Origin: a virus
IMG/VR virus record: IMGVR_UViG_3300044799_000109
Span: 1-58,894 of that record
Direction: 5' to 3' (one strand)
Length of the DNA stretch: 58,894 nucleotides
A program made the translations under genes and the position numbers. Position 1 is the stretch's first letter; each line of letters begins with the position of its first letter. The notes under the pieces are model-generated. The model saw only the letters and a list, made by a program, of their open reading frames with translations, made no database searches and was not told the DNA's origin. Shown one piece after another: positions 39,297 to 48,270 of this stretch.

Positions 39297-42055
39297 CCAA
39301 CGCCACGGCCTCCGAGATCGCAGCCATAGCGGCCCGCAAGCACCGGCCCTGGGCGTTCGTGACCATAAATGGGTTGCGCGTGATGGGTGTGCGCTGCCGT
39401 ATCCGTCACGGGTTCGGGCTGCCCACCGAGGGGGGCGGCAACGTCGTCGCCACCTGTGACCTGGAGTTGGTGACCCGGCCTCCCTGGCTCGCCTTCCGCC
39501 AGCGGGTCGAGGTGGACCTCGGCTGGGTCGCAGGGTCCAACATGGTCAGGCGCCGGAGGTTCACTGGCTACGTCGAGGACGATGGTGCCGCAGCCTGGCC
39601 TCAACGCCGAACGATCAAGGCGGTCGGGTTCTTGAGGTGGGCCGAGAGCAAGACGCCGATCGCCATCACCTACGCCACGGCACCCGGCGGGGCGGGCACC
39701 CGGTCGATGATCATCGCCTTACTGGCCAGCGCCGGCGTGACCGACGTCGACATTCAGGGCGACGACACGACGCTCGGTACCGTCGAGGACGTGTCCCTCG
39801 CGGCTCGACAGTCGTACCTGAGTCTCGTCCAACAGATCGACCACCCGCACCTCGACGTGACCTTCGACTGGCTGCCCTCCGGCAAGGTGCGGCGGGCGAC
39901 GATCACCGCTCTGCCTGCGGCTAGCCCGGTCTGGAGTTACGAGTACCCGGGCGAAGTCGTAGAGATCGACAACCCGACGACGATCCGGGAGGTGCGCAAC
40001 CGAGTCGAGGTGATCGGCCTGGATGAAGCCACGGCCACCCGCCGGGCAGACAGTCCGTATGTGCGTTCTGGCTACGACGAGATCCAGGAGGTCAGCAATG
40101 ACCTGATCGAGTCGGATATCGAGGCCGCTGAGGTTGCGTTGCTCTGGATGCCCTCCGTCAACCGGATAACCCGGCGGGTCCGCGGTCGGGTGCCCGGCAA
40201 TCCGCTTCTTCAGGGTGGCGACACGATCGAGTTCACCGCCCTCGGACTCAGCGTGCCAATAGACCATGAGATGCTCTGGCTGGGCGAGATCGACGAGGAG
40301 TACAGCGGCCGCGGCTACTGGATGTGGCTGACGCTCTACGGCGGCGCAGGCCAGAGTGGCTATCCGGTGTACGTGCCCTACGCCGACTTCACCTTCAAGA
40401 TCGTGGTCGAGAAGTTTGATATGGGCGGTGGCGCAGGCACGTACTACATCGTCTACTGCGATGGATCGGCATCATCGAGTCCTGACGGCTCGGCTCTGAC
40501 CTACGCCTGGAGCAACGACCAGACAGTAGCCACCAGCACGGCCATTACCTATACCTTCGTGCTGACCGAGGCCGAGTTGGACGCGCCCTGCGTCGTGACT
40601 CTCGTCGTCACGAACGCGAGTGCCGAGACGGACACGGCAACTATCTCGCTGCCAGCCCACGATTCAGGCGACATCGAGGGGCGGCTGATGTATCTCGCCA
40701 AGGAGACAGACGCCGACGCCACGCCCGACAGTGGAGTCACTTGGAACACGGTCACAGACAACGCCATCTGCACGCCGGAGATCGCTGGGGAGACCCACTC
40801 CTACTTCGGGGTCGGGTCCACGCTGGTCTACACCGGGGACTTCCTGGCGACGGCGACGGTGCTGATCCACACGTTCACCGCGGGGGTGAACTGCATCTGG
40901 ATCAACGAAGTGAACGCCGACAAGGTCGCAGTCGGATTGGCCGATGGCGCAGTCTGGACCACAAACAATGCCTCAGCCTTGGCGGCCTCCATCTGGACAA
41001 AGGCTTACCAGTTCGGGCTCGCAGTGAACTGGATCATCTGGTCCTGGGACAACGTGATCTGGGCCTGCATGGGTATGCAGATCATCGCCAGTGGTGTCGT
41101 CCAGTGGCAACTCGACGCGGGCTATACGGCGAAGCGGCTCGCACTATCGTTCTTCGCCCACTACGCGGCAGGCGACGATGGTGCGGGCAACGTCCAGGTG
41201 AAGCGCAACGATGGCTTCCCGCTCACATTCGGCGGGGGAGCCCCTGCCAGACTCGGCGGGCTGACTCACCATATTCTTGAGGACATCCTCTATGCCGCCG
41301 ACGAGGCAGGCAAGTTCTACAGGAAGGCGCCGGGTTCCACGGAGTTGACCTTCATCGCCACCATCGGCGGCGACGAGTGCTTCCACCTGCTCAGGGACGG
41401 CACTGAACCGCTGATCCTCTGGGCGAGTTGCGCGAGTGGGCTCTACAAGACCTTCGATGGCGGCTACAACTGGTACCTGGAGCGCGCCGGCAAGACGCTG
41501 ATGGCGGGGTACGGGAGTTCGCCGTGGGCGGTGACTGTCCCAGTCTCGCTGCTTTCCACGATTGGCGAGGGGACGGTGCTCGGGATTGGCGTGCAGACCC
41601 TCCCGACGACAGGTGGCGGTGAGCCGGCGAACTGGAAGGATGTCACCTTCGACGACTCCGGCTGGGCGGCGCCGGTGTGGTCGGGTTCCAACGGCAACCC
41701 GATTCCCTACGCTGGTACCGACAACGTCGACGTGAAGACCCACGACCAGGCTGGCAATGAGTCACCGAACGGGGACGTAGATCTTCACCGCCGGACCTTC
41801 GTGCTTACCGGGTCCGTCGTCACCACGGCGACTCTGAAGATCCGGGCCAACGGCTACCTGGATGCCTGGATCAATGGCGTGTTCGTGGGGCAGGCGCACA
41901 TCTATGCCACCGGCGATCTCTTCTACAACCAACTCGAGGTGAGCGTGCCCCTTACCGTCTTCCTGACCGATGGAGCCACCAACGTGCTCGCCGTCCGCAA
42001 CCAGAACGACGTGGGCTGGGGCCACGGAATCACCTACGACCTGGAGGTGAGTTGA
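39293..42055 (+). CDS. baseplate hub/tail fibre protein with PKD, propeller-like and jelly-roll parts
   Basis: 920 aa. The first 360 residues resemble a tail hub (YSYE-like VWSYEYPGEVVEID, INRITRRVRGRVPGNPLLQGG). Then a PKD domain (about 385-455; CDGSASSSPDGSALTYAW), repeated strands with FDGGYNWYLE as in BNR/sortilin-type propellers, and a C-terminal jelly roll (LKIRANGYLDAWINGVFVG) that probably binds sugar. Likely touches the host cell. ATGA overlap with the previous gene. Confidence 0.65.
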   Translation: MTNATASEIAAIAARKHRPWAFVTINGLRVMGVRCRIRHGFGLPTEGGGNVVATCDLELVTRPPWLAFRQRVEVDLGWVAGSNMVRRRRFTGYVEDDGAAAWPQRRTIKAVGFLRWAESKTPIAITYATAPGGAGTRSMIIALLASAGVTDVDIQGDDTTLGTVEDVSLAARQSYLSLVQQIDHPHLDVTFDWLPSGKVRRATITALPAASPVWSYEYPGEVVEIDNPTTIREVRNRVEVIGLDEATATRRADSPYVRSGYDEIQEVSNDLIESDIEAAEVALLWMPSVNRITRRVRGRVPGNPLLQGGDTIEFTALGLSVPIDHEMLWLGEIDEEYSGRGYWMWLTLYGGAGQSGYPVYVPYADFTFKIVVEKFDMGGGAGTYYIVYCDGSASSSPDGSALTYAWSNDQTVATSTAITYTFVLTEAELDAPCVVTLVVTNASAETDTATISLPAHDSGDIEGRLMYLAKETDADATPDSGVTWNTVTDNAICTPEIAGETHSYFGVGSTLVYTGDFLATATVLIHTFTAGVNCIWINEVNADKVAVGLADGAVWTTNNASALAASIWTKAYQFGLAVNWIIWSWDNVIWACMGMQIIASGVVQWQLDAGYTAKRLALSFFAHYAAGDDGAGNVQVKRNDGFPLTFGGGAPARLGGLTHHILEDILYAADEAGKFYRKAPGSTELTFIATIGGDECFHLLRDGTEPLILWASCASGLYKTFDGGYNWYLERAGKTLMAGYGSSPWAVTVPVSLLSTIGEGTVLGIGVQTLPTTGGGEPANWKDVTFDDSGWAAPVWSGSNGNPIPYAGTDNVDVKTHDQAGNESPNGDVDLHRRTFVLTGSVVTTATLKIRANGYLDAWINGVFVGQAHIYATGDLFYNQLEVSVPLTVFLTDGATNVLAVRNQNDVGWGHGITYDLEVS

Positions 42056-42056
42056 C

Positions 42057-43052
42057 GTGAGCCAGCAGATGCCCTCCTACCTCCGGCCGGTCATCGCCTA
42101 CATCCTGTCGCTCGTCAACAAGAGTCTCATCGTCAAGCAACTCGGCGGCCACAACACGATCCCGGGGAGCGTCCTGGGCAAACACCACACATCGCATGAG
42201 GACGGCGGCAGCGATGAGATCAGCGTCGCCGGCCTCTCCGGCACCCTCGCCGACGACCAGCCGCCGAAGGCGCACGGCCACACTGCCGCTGCCCACGACG
42301 GCGGGCAGTTTCCGCTCGTCAACCTGCAGAGCACCGGGGCCGATGCTGACGATGTGCCGATCGCGGACGGAGCGGGCGGAATCGACTGGGGGCCGCAGTC
42401 AGGAGGATCGCCCGACGCCGCGGACGTCACCTACGCACCAGCCGTGGCAACGGACTGGGATGGGGATGCCGATCCTGGCAACGCGGACGACGCCCTCGAT
42501 CAACTTGCCGAGCGCATCGACGACATCGAAGGCGCGGGCTACCTCACGGCTGTAGATGCCGCCGACGTGACGTACACCCCGACGACTGCCGCCGATTGGG
42601 ACTCGGATGCGGACCCGGGCGACCTCGACGAGGCGCTGGACCAGTTGGCGGAGCGCGTTGACGACCTGGAGGCCGCGGGCGGCGGCGCGATGGCAACCGA
42701 CCCGCTCTGGGACGCCCTCGGCGACCTGGCATATGGCACCGGCGCGGACACCGCGACCAGGCTCGCCGGCAACACGACGACGACGCGCAAGTTCCTGCGG
42801 CAGACTGGCGCGGGTGGCGGCGTCAGTGCCGCTCCGGACTGGGACACGCTGGCCGCTGGGGACTACCCGGATATGGTCGGCGCCAACGGTGGGGCTGGCA
42901 CTAAGGGCGCGGTGCCAGCACCGGCGGCTGGCGACTCTGCCGCCGGGCGTTATCTCAGAGCCGATGGCACCTGGGCGATTCCATCGGGCACAGGAGCTCC
43001 CGCCGAGGGCAGTGCTGGCTCTCGCGTCTACGCCTACCGGACGTTCAAGTGA
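42057..43052 (+). CDS. tail fibre with tandem modules
   Basis: 331 aa from GTG 42057. Two copies of a module of about 43 residues, each with AADVTY, DADPG and ALDQLAERxDDxE (about 120-205), followed by Gly/Ala-rich YLRADGTWAIP typical of phage fibre ends. The modules probably form trimeric coiled segments. Confidence 0.65.
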   Translation: MSQQMPSYLRPVIAYILSLVNKSLIVKQLGGHNTIPGSVLGKHHTSHEDGGSDEISVAGLSGTLADDQPPKAHGHTAAAHDGGQFPLVNLQSTGADADDVPIADGAGGIDWGPQSGGSPDAADVTYAPAVATDWDGDADPGNADDALDQLAERIDDIEGAGYLTAVDAADVTYTPTTAADWDSDADPGDLDEALDQLAERVDDLEAAGGGAMATDPLWDALGDLAYGTGADTATRLAGNTTTTRKFLRQTGAGGGVSAAPDWDTLAAGDYPDMVGANGGAGTKGAVPAPAAGDSAAGRYLRADGTWAIPSGTGAPAEGSAGSRVYAYRTFK

Positions 43053-43060
43053 GGTGACCG

Positions 43061-43456
43061 ATGCCGGCTAACACCTATCCGATCTTCGCCCTGGTGCCGC
43101 ACAATGAGGGCGTCACGTTCACTGATGCCGACACGACTGACAAGAAGACCGTCTGCACGCCCGGGGCAAACGGCAGTCGGATCGACGGGATCTTCGTCTG
43201 CACCAACGACACCGCGGCAGTCAACCTGGCCTTCTACATCAACGACGGGGCGGCCGACCTCTACATCGGCAACGTCGTGGTCCCGATCGGCTCGGGTTAC
43301 ACGTCCGTGGTCCGGGTGGAGGCTCTCAACACCCTGCGGCCACTGGGAATGGCTGCCCTCTGTATACCGGATGGCTGCCTGCTCAAGTGCAACTGCGTCG
43401 CGACGATGACAGCGGGCAAGGTCACGACGGTGGTTGCCATCGGCGGGGACTTCTGA
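43061..43456 (+). CDS. hypothetical virion protein, 131 aa
   Basis: ATG behind GAGGTGACCG. Beta-rich with TDKKTVCTPGANGSRIDGIF and YINDGAADLYIG, as in small tail or decoration proteins. Ends in an ATGA-type overlap with the lectin-like gene. Confidence 0.5.
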   Translation: MPANTYPIFALVPHNEGVTFTDADTTDKKTVCTPGANGSRIDGIFVCTNDTAAVNLAFYINDGAADLYIGNVVVPIGSGYTSVVRVEALNTLRPLGMAALCIPDGCLLKCNCVATMTAGKVTTVVAIGGDF

Positions 43457-44166
43457 TGGACGAGAGCTTCTACGGCTTCCCGCACCCCAGCCTGGAGCAA
43501 CTGACGCGCGAGTCCAACCTCGTCTTCCACATGCGTGCCGAGACTGGCGTGGTCAAGGATGGTGCTGATCTCGTCTCACAGTGGTCCGATCTCGGCCCGC
43601 GTGGCTATCACCTTACCCAACCCACCGCTACGAACCAGCCCCTCTGGGTCGCCAACATGGTCAACGGCCGGCCAGCCATCCGCTTCGACGGCGTGGACAA
43701 CTATCTGACCCGGGCCTACGCCCTGCCGTTGACCGGGGCTGGGTTCACGGTCGCACTGGTGTTCCGACCCCGGGGCGCCGAGGCCGGCGAGGGCATCTAC
43801 GCCTGGCAGGGGGCACTTGGGGATGGGCTTCCCTGCCTCATTCTCCAGCGCAACAATCCAAACATCCGCTACTTCATGACGAGTGGTTACTATTTCTCGA
43901 CGGCGCACACGACTGACGCCTGGGCGCTACACGTCCTGACCTATGCTCCAGCCTCTACGCTGTGGAGCCTCTACATCGACAATAGTGCGGTGGTGACCCA
44001 ATCCCTGGCTGCTGGCGGCAACAATAGCCGGGTGGATATCGGGAACTCCTACGGCGGCTACGCTTACATGGAGATCGCCGAACTCTGGCACTTCGACAAG
44101 GTGCTGAGCTCTGACGAGATCGGCTGGCTCCGGGCGGCGATGAACGCCGACTACGCGCTCTGGTGA
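43456..44166 (+). CDS. LamG/concanavalin-like carbohydrate-binding tail protein
   Basis: 236 aa. VFHMRAETGVVKDG and VSQWSDLGPRGYHLTQP, then RFDGVDNYLTRAYALPLTG, MVFRPR-type strand ALVFRPRG and the closing AELWHFDKVLSSDEI are the order of phage lectin-like (LamG) domains. Probable host glycan binding at the tail tip. Confidence 0.7.
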   Translation: MDESFYGFPHPSLEQLTRESNLVFHMRAETGVVKDGADLVSQWSDLGPRGYHLTQPTATNQPLWVANMVNGRPAIRFDGVDNYLTRAYALPLTGAGFTVALVFRPRGAEAGEGIYAWQGALGDGLPCLILQRNNPNIRYFMTSGYYFSTAHTTDAWALHVLTYAPASTLWSLYIDNSAVVTQSLAAGGNNSRVDIGNSYGGYAYMEIAELWHFDKVLSSDEIGWLRAAMNADYALW

Positions 44167-44172
44167 TTGGTG

Positions 44173-44697
44173 ATGAGAATCTACGCGCTGGACAGTGGAC
44201 AGATCGTCTACTTGCTGGGCGAGGCCGGAGAGGACCTGATGCCCCGGGAGAAGGTCAGCGGGCCGGTCCACAGTCTGCGATTCGACGAGGCGACGAACGT
44301 CGCGCTGGCGGCGCATCTGTCCGCCCGACCCTACGACTACACGCTGATCGCCCAGCAACTCGCCCGGTTCGGAGTGCCGGCGGTGATCGCTCTCCCTCGC
44401 CAGGCGTGGCTCGACGAGGAGGCGGCCGCGGCGGCGAAGGTCGCGTTCCGGGGCCTCCCCGACTGGGCGACCTGGACGGCAGTGCAGGCCAGCGCCTACG
44501 TCCATAGCAACGTGCTCGGCGGGTGGGATAAGGCGCAACTCGACGCCTACGTCGACGCCAACGTGACGACGATCGCTACGGCCAGGACGGCTCTCAAGCA
44601 ACTCGGCGAGGAGTTGATCGACCTCCGGGCGATCTGCGAGCGGCTGGCCGAGGCGGTGGTGTATCTCAGGGACGTGGCCGTCAGGCGGGTAGGGTAG
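44173..44697 (+). CDS. hypothetical protein, 174 aa
   Basis: ATG 44173 after a weak ribosome site (GGTGATTGGTG). Beta start (IYALDSGQIVYLLGEAGED), then long Ala-rich helices (EEAAAAAKVAFRG, LGEELIDLRAICERLAEAV). It ends the tail operon. Family unknown. Confidence 0.5.
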   Translation: MRIYALDSGQIVYLLGEAGEDLMPREKVSGPVHSLRFDEATNVALAAHLSARPYDYTLIAQQLARFGVPAVIALPRQAWLDEEAAAAAKVAFRGLPDWATWTAVQASAYVHSNVLGGWDKAQLDAYVDANVTTIATARTALKQLGEELIDLRAICERLAEAVVYLRDVAVRRVG

Positions 44698-44768
44698 GAG
44701 GGCAGACCTTGCGGCTAGGCGAGGGGGCACGGCGGGGCTGGCGGCGGGGGTAGCCCAGGAGGTGATGC

Positions 44769-44960
44769 GTGGATATCTGGCAGAGCATTCTCAGTTCGCG
44801 GGTGCTCGAGCTACTGACGGAGCGGCTGGCGCTGCTCGCCCTCGGCGGCGGGATCGGAGCGGTCGCGGAGGTGCTGCTTCACCCAGTCGAACGTGCTTTC
44901 GTCGTACTTGAGCGTCTGGTGTTGGGGTGGCGGAGGTGGAGAAGCTCCGGGCTCGAGTAA
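44769..44960 (+). CDS. small membrane protein, holin region, 63 aa
   Basis: GTG behind AGGAGGTGATGC. One hydrophobic span (LALLALGGGIGAVAEVLL) with amphipathic ends. First of three small membrane proteins before the lysin; holin, antiholin or spanin role cannot be separated from sequence. Confidence 0.5.
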   Translation: MDIWQSILSSRVLELLTERLALLALGGGIGAVAEVLLHPVERAFVVLERLVLGWRRWRSSGLE

Positions 44961-45139
44961 CGTGGTTCATCACGATCCTGACCGGCGCGCTGGTAGTTGC
45001 GGATATGTTGGACGACATGCTTTTAGGCAATCGTTGGGCGGGCTGCCCGAAGGAGTTGTTTCCATTGTTGGGCGCAATCCTTGCGGGACTCTATGCGAAC
45101 GAGGCGCTGCGACGGATTGGCGGCGCTAGGAAGGAGTGA
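44927..45139 (+). CDS. holin-like membrane protein, 70 aa
   Basis: GTG 44927 inside the previous gene. Two hydrophobic stretches (WFITILTGALVVADML and FPLLGAILAGLYA) with basic termini match a two-span holin. AAGGAG for the next gene follows. Confidence 0.55.
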   Translation: MAEVEKLRARVTWFITILTGALVVADMLDDMLLGNRWAGCPKELFPLLGAILAGLYANEALRRIGGARKE

Positions 45140-45146
45140 GGATAGA

Positions 45147-45437
45147 ATGGACAGCATCATCGAGTTAGCCCTGGCGGCAACCGCCGTGGCGAAGACGCTG
45201 ATTGACCTGCTCAGGCTAGCTACCGACCTGCCGCGCTGGGGTCCGCCTGTCGGGGCCATCGTGGTAGGCATTGCCACCGTGACGCTGCTGGCCCTCGCCA
45301 ATGGCCTGCCGTTCACGACGCAGGGGACGGCGCAGGTAATCCTAGCGGGCATCTTGGCAGGGGGGTCGGCTGTCGGCGTCACCGTACTCGCACGCACGGC
45401 TGACAGCACGGTGGTAACGAGGCGCGGCGGACCGTGA
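45147..45437 (+). CDS. holin-like membrane protein, 96 aa
   Basis: ATG with AGGAGTGAGG upstream. Two or three membrane spans (IIELALAATAVAKTLIDLL, AIVVGIATVTLLALA, VILAGILAGGSAVGVTVL). Directly precedes the lysin locus. Probably the main holin. Confidence 0.6.
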   Translation: MDSIIELALAATAVAKTLIDLLRLATDLPRWGPPVGAIVVGIATVTLLALANGLPFTTQGTAQVILAGILAGGSAVGVTVLARTADSTVVTRRGGP

Positions 45438-45505
45438 CTCGACTAGGTCTTCATTTGCCGAACCGCCGGCTACTGCCCGGCGAACTCGCACAACTCGTCG
45501 AGCTA
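45434..45505 (+). pseudogene. truncated 5' copy of the lysin gene
   Basis: GTG in a GTGA overlap with the holin; 24 codons TRLGLHLPNRRLLPGELAQL... match TRLGMHLPNRPFQSGEMERI of the intact lysin at 46114. The match breaks off where the HNH gene's 3' end begins. The copies differ strongly at synonymous sites. Confidence 0.7.
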
Positions 45506-46012
45506 ACTGAGCCAGCGCCAACTCTCACCGCGCACGATACGAGAGATCTGAGTCTGACTCATGCCGAATCCGTCAACCAAACGGCGGTAAGATGCACCCT
45601 CCTCCCGCCGCTTGCGGATGGCTCGGACAATCTCGGGCGTCACCTTGGCATTCCACTGACTCGTGCCCAGCGGAAACCTCTGGCGCCCCTTGTCGATCAT
45701 GTCTCGCACGTTGTCAGCTTGGCGACCGACAAAGAGGTGTGCGGGATTGACGCACTCGGGGTTGTCGCAAGCATGGCAGACTACCGCCCCAGCAGGTATT
45801 GGCCCATTGTGAAGTTCATAGGAGAACCGATGTGCCCGCAGTTGCCGCCGTGGACGTGTGAGGAGGGGCAGGTAGCTGTAGCCACGCCGGTCTTTTGCGC
45901 CCTTCCAGAGCCAACAACCCGGCGTCTTCTCGACCCGCCTCCAAAACATCATGACCAATTCATCTTGGGAGTGGGGGAGGCGGTTGGGGAATCTGATAGG
46001 ATTGGAGCGCAT
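45503..46012 (-). CDS. HNH homing endonuclease (element 3)
   Basis: 169 aa. HNH_3 core: CWLWKGAKDRRGY, AHRFSYELHNG, CHACDNPECVNPAHLFVG; then WNAKVTPEIVRAIRKR and a helix-turn-helix ending SWRWLS. It lacks the N-terminal CxCGCG repeats of element 1 but shares its leader and C-terminal tail. ATG 46012 follows GGAGGTTCGCC. Antisense between a truncated and a full lysin start. Confidence 0.9.
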   Translation of the reverse strand: MRSNPIRFPNRLPHSQDELVMMFWRRVEKTPGCWLWKGAKDRRGYSYLPLLTRPRRQLRAHRFSYELHNGPIPAGAVVCHACDNPECVNPAHLFVGRQADNVRDMIDKGRQRFPLGTSQWNAKVTPEIVRAIRKRREEGASYRRLVDGFGMSQTQISRIVRGESWRWLS

Positions 46013-46082
46013 GGCGAACCTCCAATTCGCTGTGCCATGCCCCCGGCCGTCGCAAGCGGCGCGGGGGTTTCAGGTTGCCCAC
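46013..46082 (-). promoter_or_regulatory. structured 5' leader of HNH element 3
   Basis: Same design as 7491..7559: hairpin at 46040-46067 with CCCCCG/CGGGGG, one-base bulge, GCCG/CGGC and a 7-base loop (TCGCAAG against TTACTAG in element 1). The ribosome-binding side is almost identical in the two leaders, the loop is not. Confidence 0.6.
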
Positions 46083-46111
46083 ATTGTAGCACCCCTGTTC
46101 GGAGGGAGCAA
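46083..46111 (-). promoter_or_regulatory. promoter of HNH element 3 (minus strand)
   Basis: Minus strand: -35 TTGCTC (46106-46111), 17 bases, -10 TACAAT (46083-46088) with GGTGC in front. The lysin's ribosome binding site (GGAGGG) lies inside it on the plus strand. Confidence 0.65.
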
Positions 46112-46113
46112 CG

Positions 46114-47511
46114 ATGACCCGGCTCGGGATGCATCTACCAAACCGACCGTTCCAATCCGGCGAGATGGAGAGGATCATCGCCCTGGGCTGCTCTGACTAC
46201 GTAGACCTCGACCTCTGGCCCGATAGGTGGCAACGGATCATCGAGCGGCAACCCACCGCTAGGATTCACGTTCGCGGCTACCGCCGCGATGCGCTCGCCG
46301 ATCCCTCTGAGGAAGCCGACTGGCTGCTCGGGCTGATGAGTCGGTACGGTCGCTGGGTGGCGACCTGGCGGACGCGGAATGAACCGCAGTTGGAAAGCCC
46401 GGGAGTCACGCCCGGTCAGTGGTGCGACTGGCTCTGTGCGTTCGGGGAAGCCTGCGGGCCTGCCCACCGGGGCCAGCATCTACTATACACGCCCGCACCT
46501 TCGCCCAGCGTACAGTTCCCCACCTGGTGGGCGGCGACGGCGTCAGCAGCGGCGACTGGCCACTTCGACGGGATGGATGTTCACGCCTATGGTTCGCCGG
46601 AAGAGGTGTCCATAGTTCTGGGGGAGGCGCGGGACCAGTGGGCGAGGCCCCTACTTTGCTCGGAGACGAATTTCGGGGCGGGCCGCTCCTATGACCTCCG
46701 GGTCTACGCCGCAGCGCTCCCAGTCGTCCACCAGGTCTGCGAGGCGCACCACGTCGAGGCGCTCTGCCTGTTCATCTGGCAGTGGGCGAACCCGCCGGCG
46801 CTCCCGACCACGGTGGACGTGCGGGGCACCGTCGTCGAGGGGGCGGTCCGCGAGCTGGCGAAGTGTCTGAACGGAGGTGACCCGATGGCTAGCAGCGACT
46901 ACCCGGCGGCGGCATGGCGACCCGTGGCGAACCACGACGACGGGAGGGCCGGGCACCAGCCCGTCGCGATCTGTTACCACATCGCCGAGGGCTACCTCGT
47001 CAACCTATTCGGGCTATTCAACGACCCGGCGAAGAAGGTGAGCGCCCAGTATGGCGTCGGCAAGGGCGGCCTGATCGAGGAGTACGTCGCCGAGCGGGAT
47101 ACCGCCTGGGGTGCTAATTGGAACAAGCCGGAGTTGCGCAACCGCTTCATCGTGGACGCCTACGGCCATAAGGTGGATCCCGATCTCGTGTTCGTCCATA
47201 TCGAGTGCGAGGGCTTCCCGGGCGAGCCGATGCCAGAGCCGCAGTATCAGGCGCTGCTCGGTCTGACCCGGTCGATCTTCGCGCGGCACAGCTGGCCGGG
47301 GAGCGATGCCGATCGCTTCATCGGGCACTACCAACTCGACTCGGTCAACAGGGCGCAGGATCCGGGGATCGGCTTCCCCTGGCAGAGACTGCGCGCCGAG
47401 ATCAGTGCAAAACCTATCGTGGACCTGTCCGCCGAGGCGACTCGCCTCTATGCCCTCTCCGCCAGCCTGGCCCAGCTGGTCATGGACATCAAGGCAAAGA
47501 CAGGAGTTTGA
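46114..47511 (+). CDS. two-domain lysin: glycosidase-like N-terminus and amidase
   Basis: 465 aa with CGGAGGGAGC upstream. The N-part (about 1-255) has a barrel look, with WRTRNEPQLE and MDVHAYGSPEE and CSETNFGAG (possible Glu pair as in GH families). The C-part (about 270-440) resembles Amidase_2: CYHIAEGYLVNLF, HIECEG, FIGHYQLDS and RAQDPG. It should cut peptidoglycan at lysis. Its first 24 codons are duplicated at 45434. Confidence 0.75.
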   Translation: MTRLGMHLPNRPFQSGEMERIIALGCSDYVDLDLWPDRWQRIIERQPTARIHVRGYRRDALADPSEEADWLLGLMSRYGRWVATWRTRNEPQLESPGVTPGQWCDWLCAFGEACGPAHRGQHLLYTPAPSPSVQFPTWWAATASAAATGHFDGMDVHAYGSPEEVSIVLGEARDQWARPLLCSETNFGAGRSYDLRVYAAALPVVHQVCEAHHVEALCLFIWQWANPPALPTTVDVRGTVVEGAVRELAKCLNGGDPMASSDYPAAAWRPVANHDDGRAGHQPVAICYHIAEGYLVNLFGLFNDPAKKVSAQYGVGKGGLIEEYVAERDTAWGANWNKPELRNRFIVDAYGHKVDPDLVFVHIECEGFPGEPMPEPQYQALLGLTRSIFARHSWPGSDADRFIGHYQLDSVNRAQDPGIGFPWQRLRAEISAKPIVDLSAEATRLYALSASLAQLVMDIKAKTGV

Positions 47512-47518
47512 CCTACCC

Positions 47519-47547
47519 TTGACAGCGACCGCTCAGCCTGCGATAAT
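47519..47547 (+). promoter_or_regulatory. strong sigma70-type promoter
   Basis: TTGACA (47519-47524), exactly 17 bases, GATAAT (47542-47547). Transcription would start near 47554, at the head of a structured leader. Best-matching plus-strand promoter in the window. Confidence 0.85.
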
Positions 47548-47551
47548 GGTG

Positions 47552-47657
47552 TTGCTGAGGGTCGTCGGTCGTTTTGTTTTGTCGCAGGTAACAGCCCGGA
47601 TGTCTGGCCGAACGGCCGCGACCCTCAGCAAGTTGCGACCGGTCAGATGTCCGGGCT
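47552..47657 (+). ncRNA. structured leader with two interleaved stems
   Basis: Stem A: 47552-47564 pairs perfectly with 47619-47631 (13 pairs, TTGCTGAGGGTCG). Stem B: 47593-47610 pairs with 47640-47657 (18 pairs including three G-U). The order is A, B, A', B', so the stems either form a pseudoknot or exclude each other. B' is followed by TTTTG, so B/B' could end transcription and A/A' prevent it. A small hairpin TTGCC/GGCAA follows before the GGAGG of the next gene. Likely an attenuator or riboregulator of the gene at 47692. Confidence 0.65.
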
Positions 47658-47691
47658 TTTGCCTGTTCGGCAAGGCAAGGGAGGCCAGTCC

Positions 47692-48270
47692 ATGTACCAG
47701 GTCGGAGTCTCGATCAAGGGGACCGCTCCGCTCATGCAGCATCGATTCCCAATGCCGGATCTCGCCACGCAGGCGAAGGGCGGTCACAAGTCGGCGGGTG
47801 CCAAGGACTACACCCAGGAATGGCGAGACTACTTCTACGCCACGGCCGAGGGTGACATCTTCCAACCCGCTGCCCACATCGAGGGCGCGCTCATCAAGGC
47901 GGCCGTCAACTTCAAGGTCAGTGGCAAGCGCGGCAAGACGTACAAGGATCTCATCAGCGCCAACGTGTTCATCGACCCCGATCGGATTCTCCACGGTATC
48001 AAGGTGCCCGAGGAACTGGATACCGATGCCGACAAGCCGCTCTATCTCGACATGCGCCCTGTCGTGGTCCAGCGGTCCCGCGTGGTCAGGATCAGGCCGG
48101 CGTTCTGTCCGGGCTGGGTACTCGGCTTCGATATCCAGGTAATCGAGGACGAGATTAGCGCGGACATTCTCCAGGACATCCTGACGCTGGCAGGCAAGAC
48201 GGTAGGCATCGGGGACTATCGCCCACGGTTCGGACGGTTCAGCGTAGCGCGGTTCGAGGTCGCAAAGTAG
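47692..48270 (+). CDS. conserved-looking phage protein, 192 aa
   Basis: ATG behind GGGAGGCCAGTCC. Beta-rich with IKGTAPLMQHRFP, then HIEGALIKAAVNFKVSGKRGK, and an end with GKTVGIGDYRPRFGRFSV. I have a sense of having seen the last motif in phage early proteins but cannot name the family. It lies between the structured leader and the pentamer tract, so either could regulate it. Confidence 0.65.
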   Translation: MYQVGVSIKGTAPLMQHRFPMPDLATQAKGGHKSAGAKDYTQEWRDYFYATAEGDIFQPAAHIEGALIKAAVNFKVSGKRGKTYKDLISANVFIDPDRILHGIKVPEELDTDADKPLYLDMRPVVVQRSRVVRIRPAFCPGWVLGFDIQVIEDEISADILQDILTLAGKTVGIGDYRPRFGRFSVARFEVAK

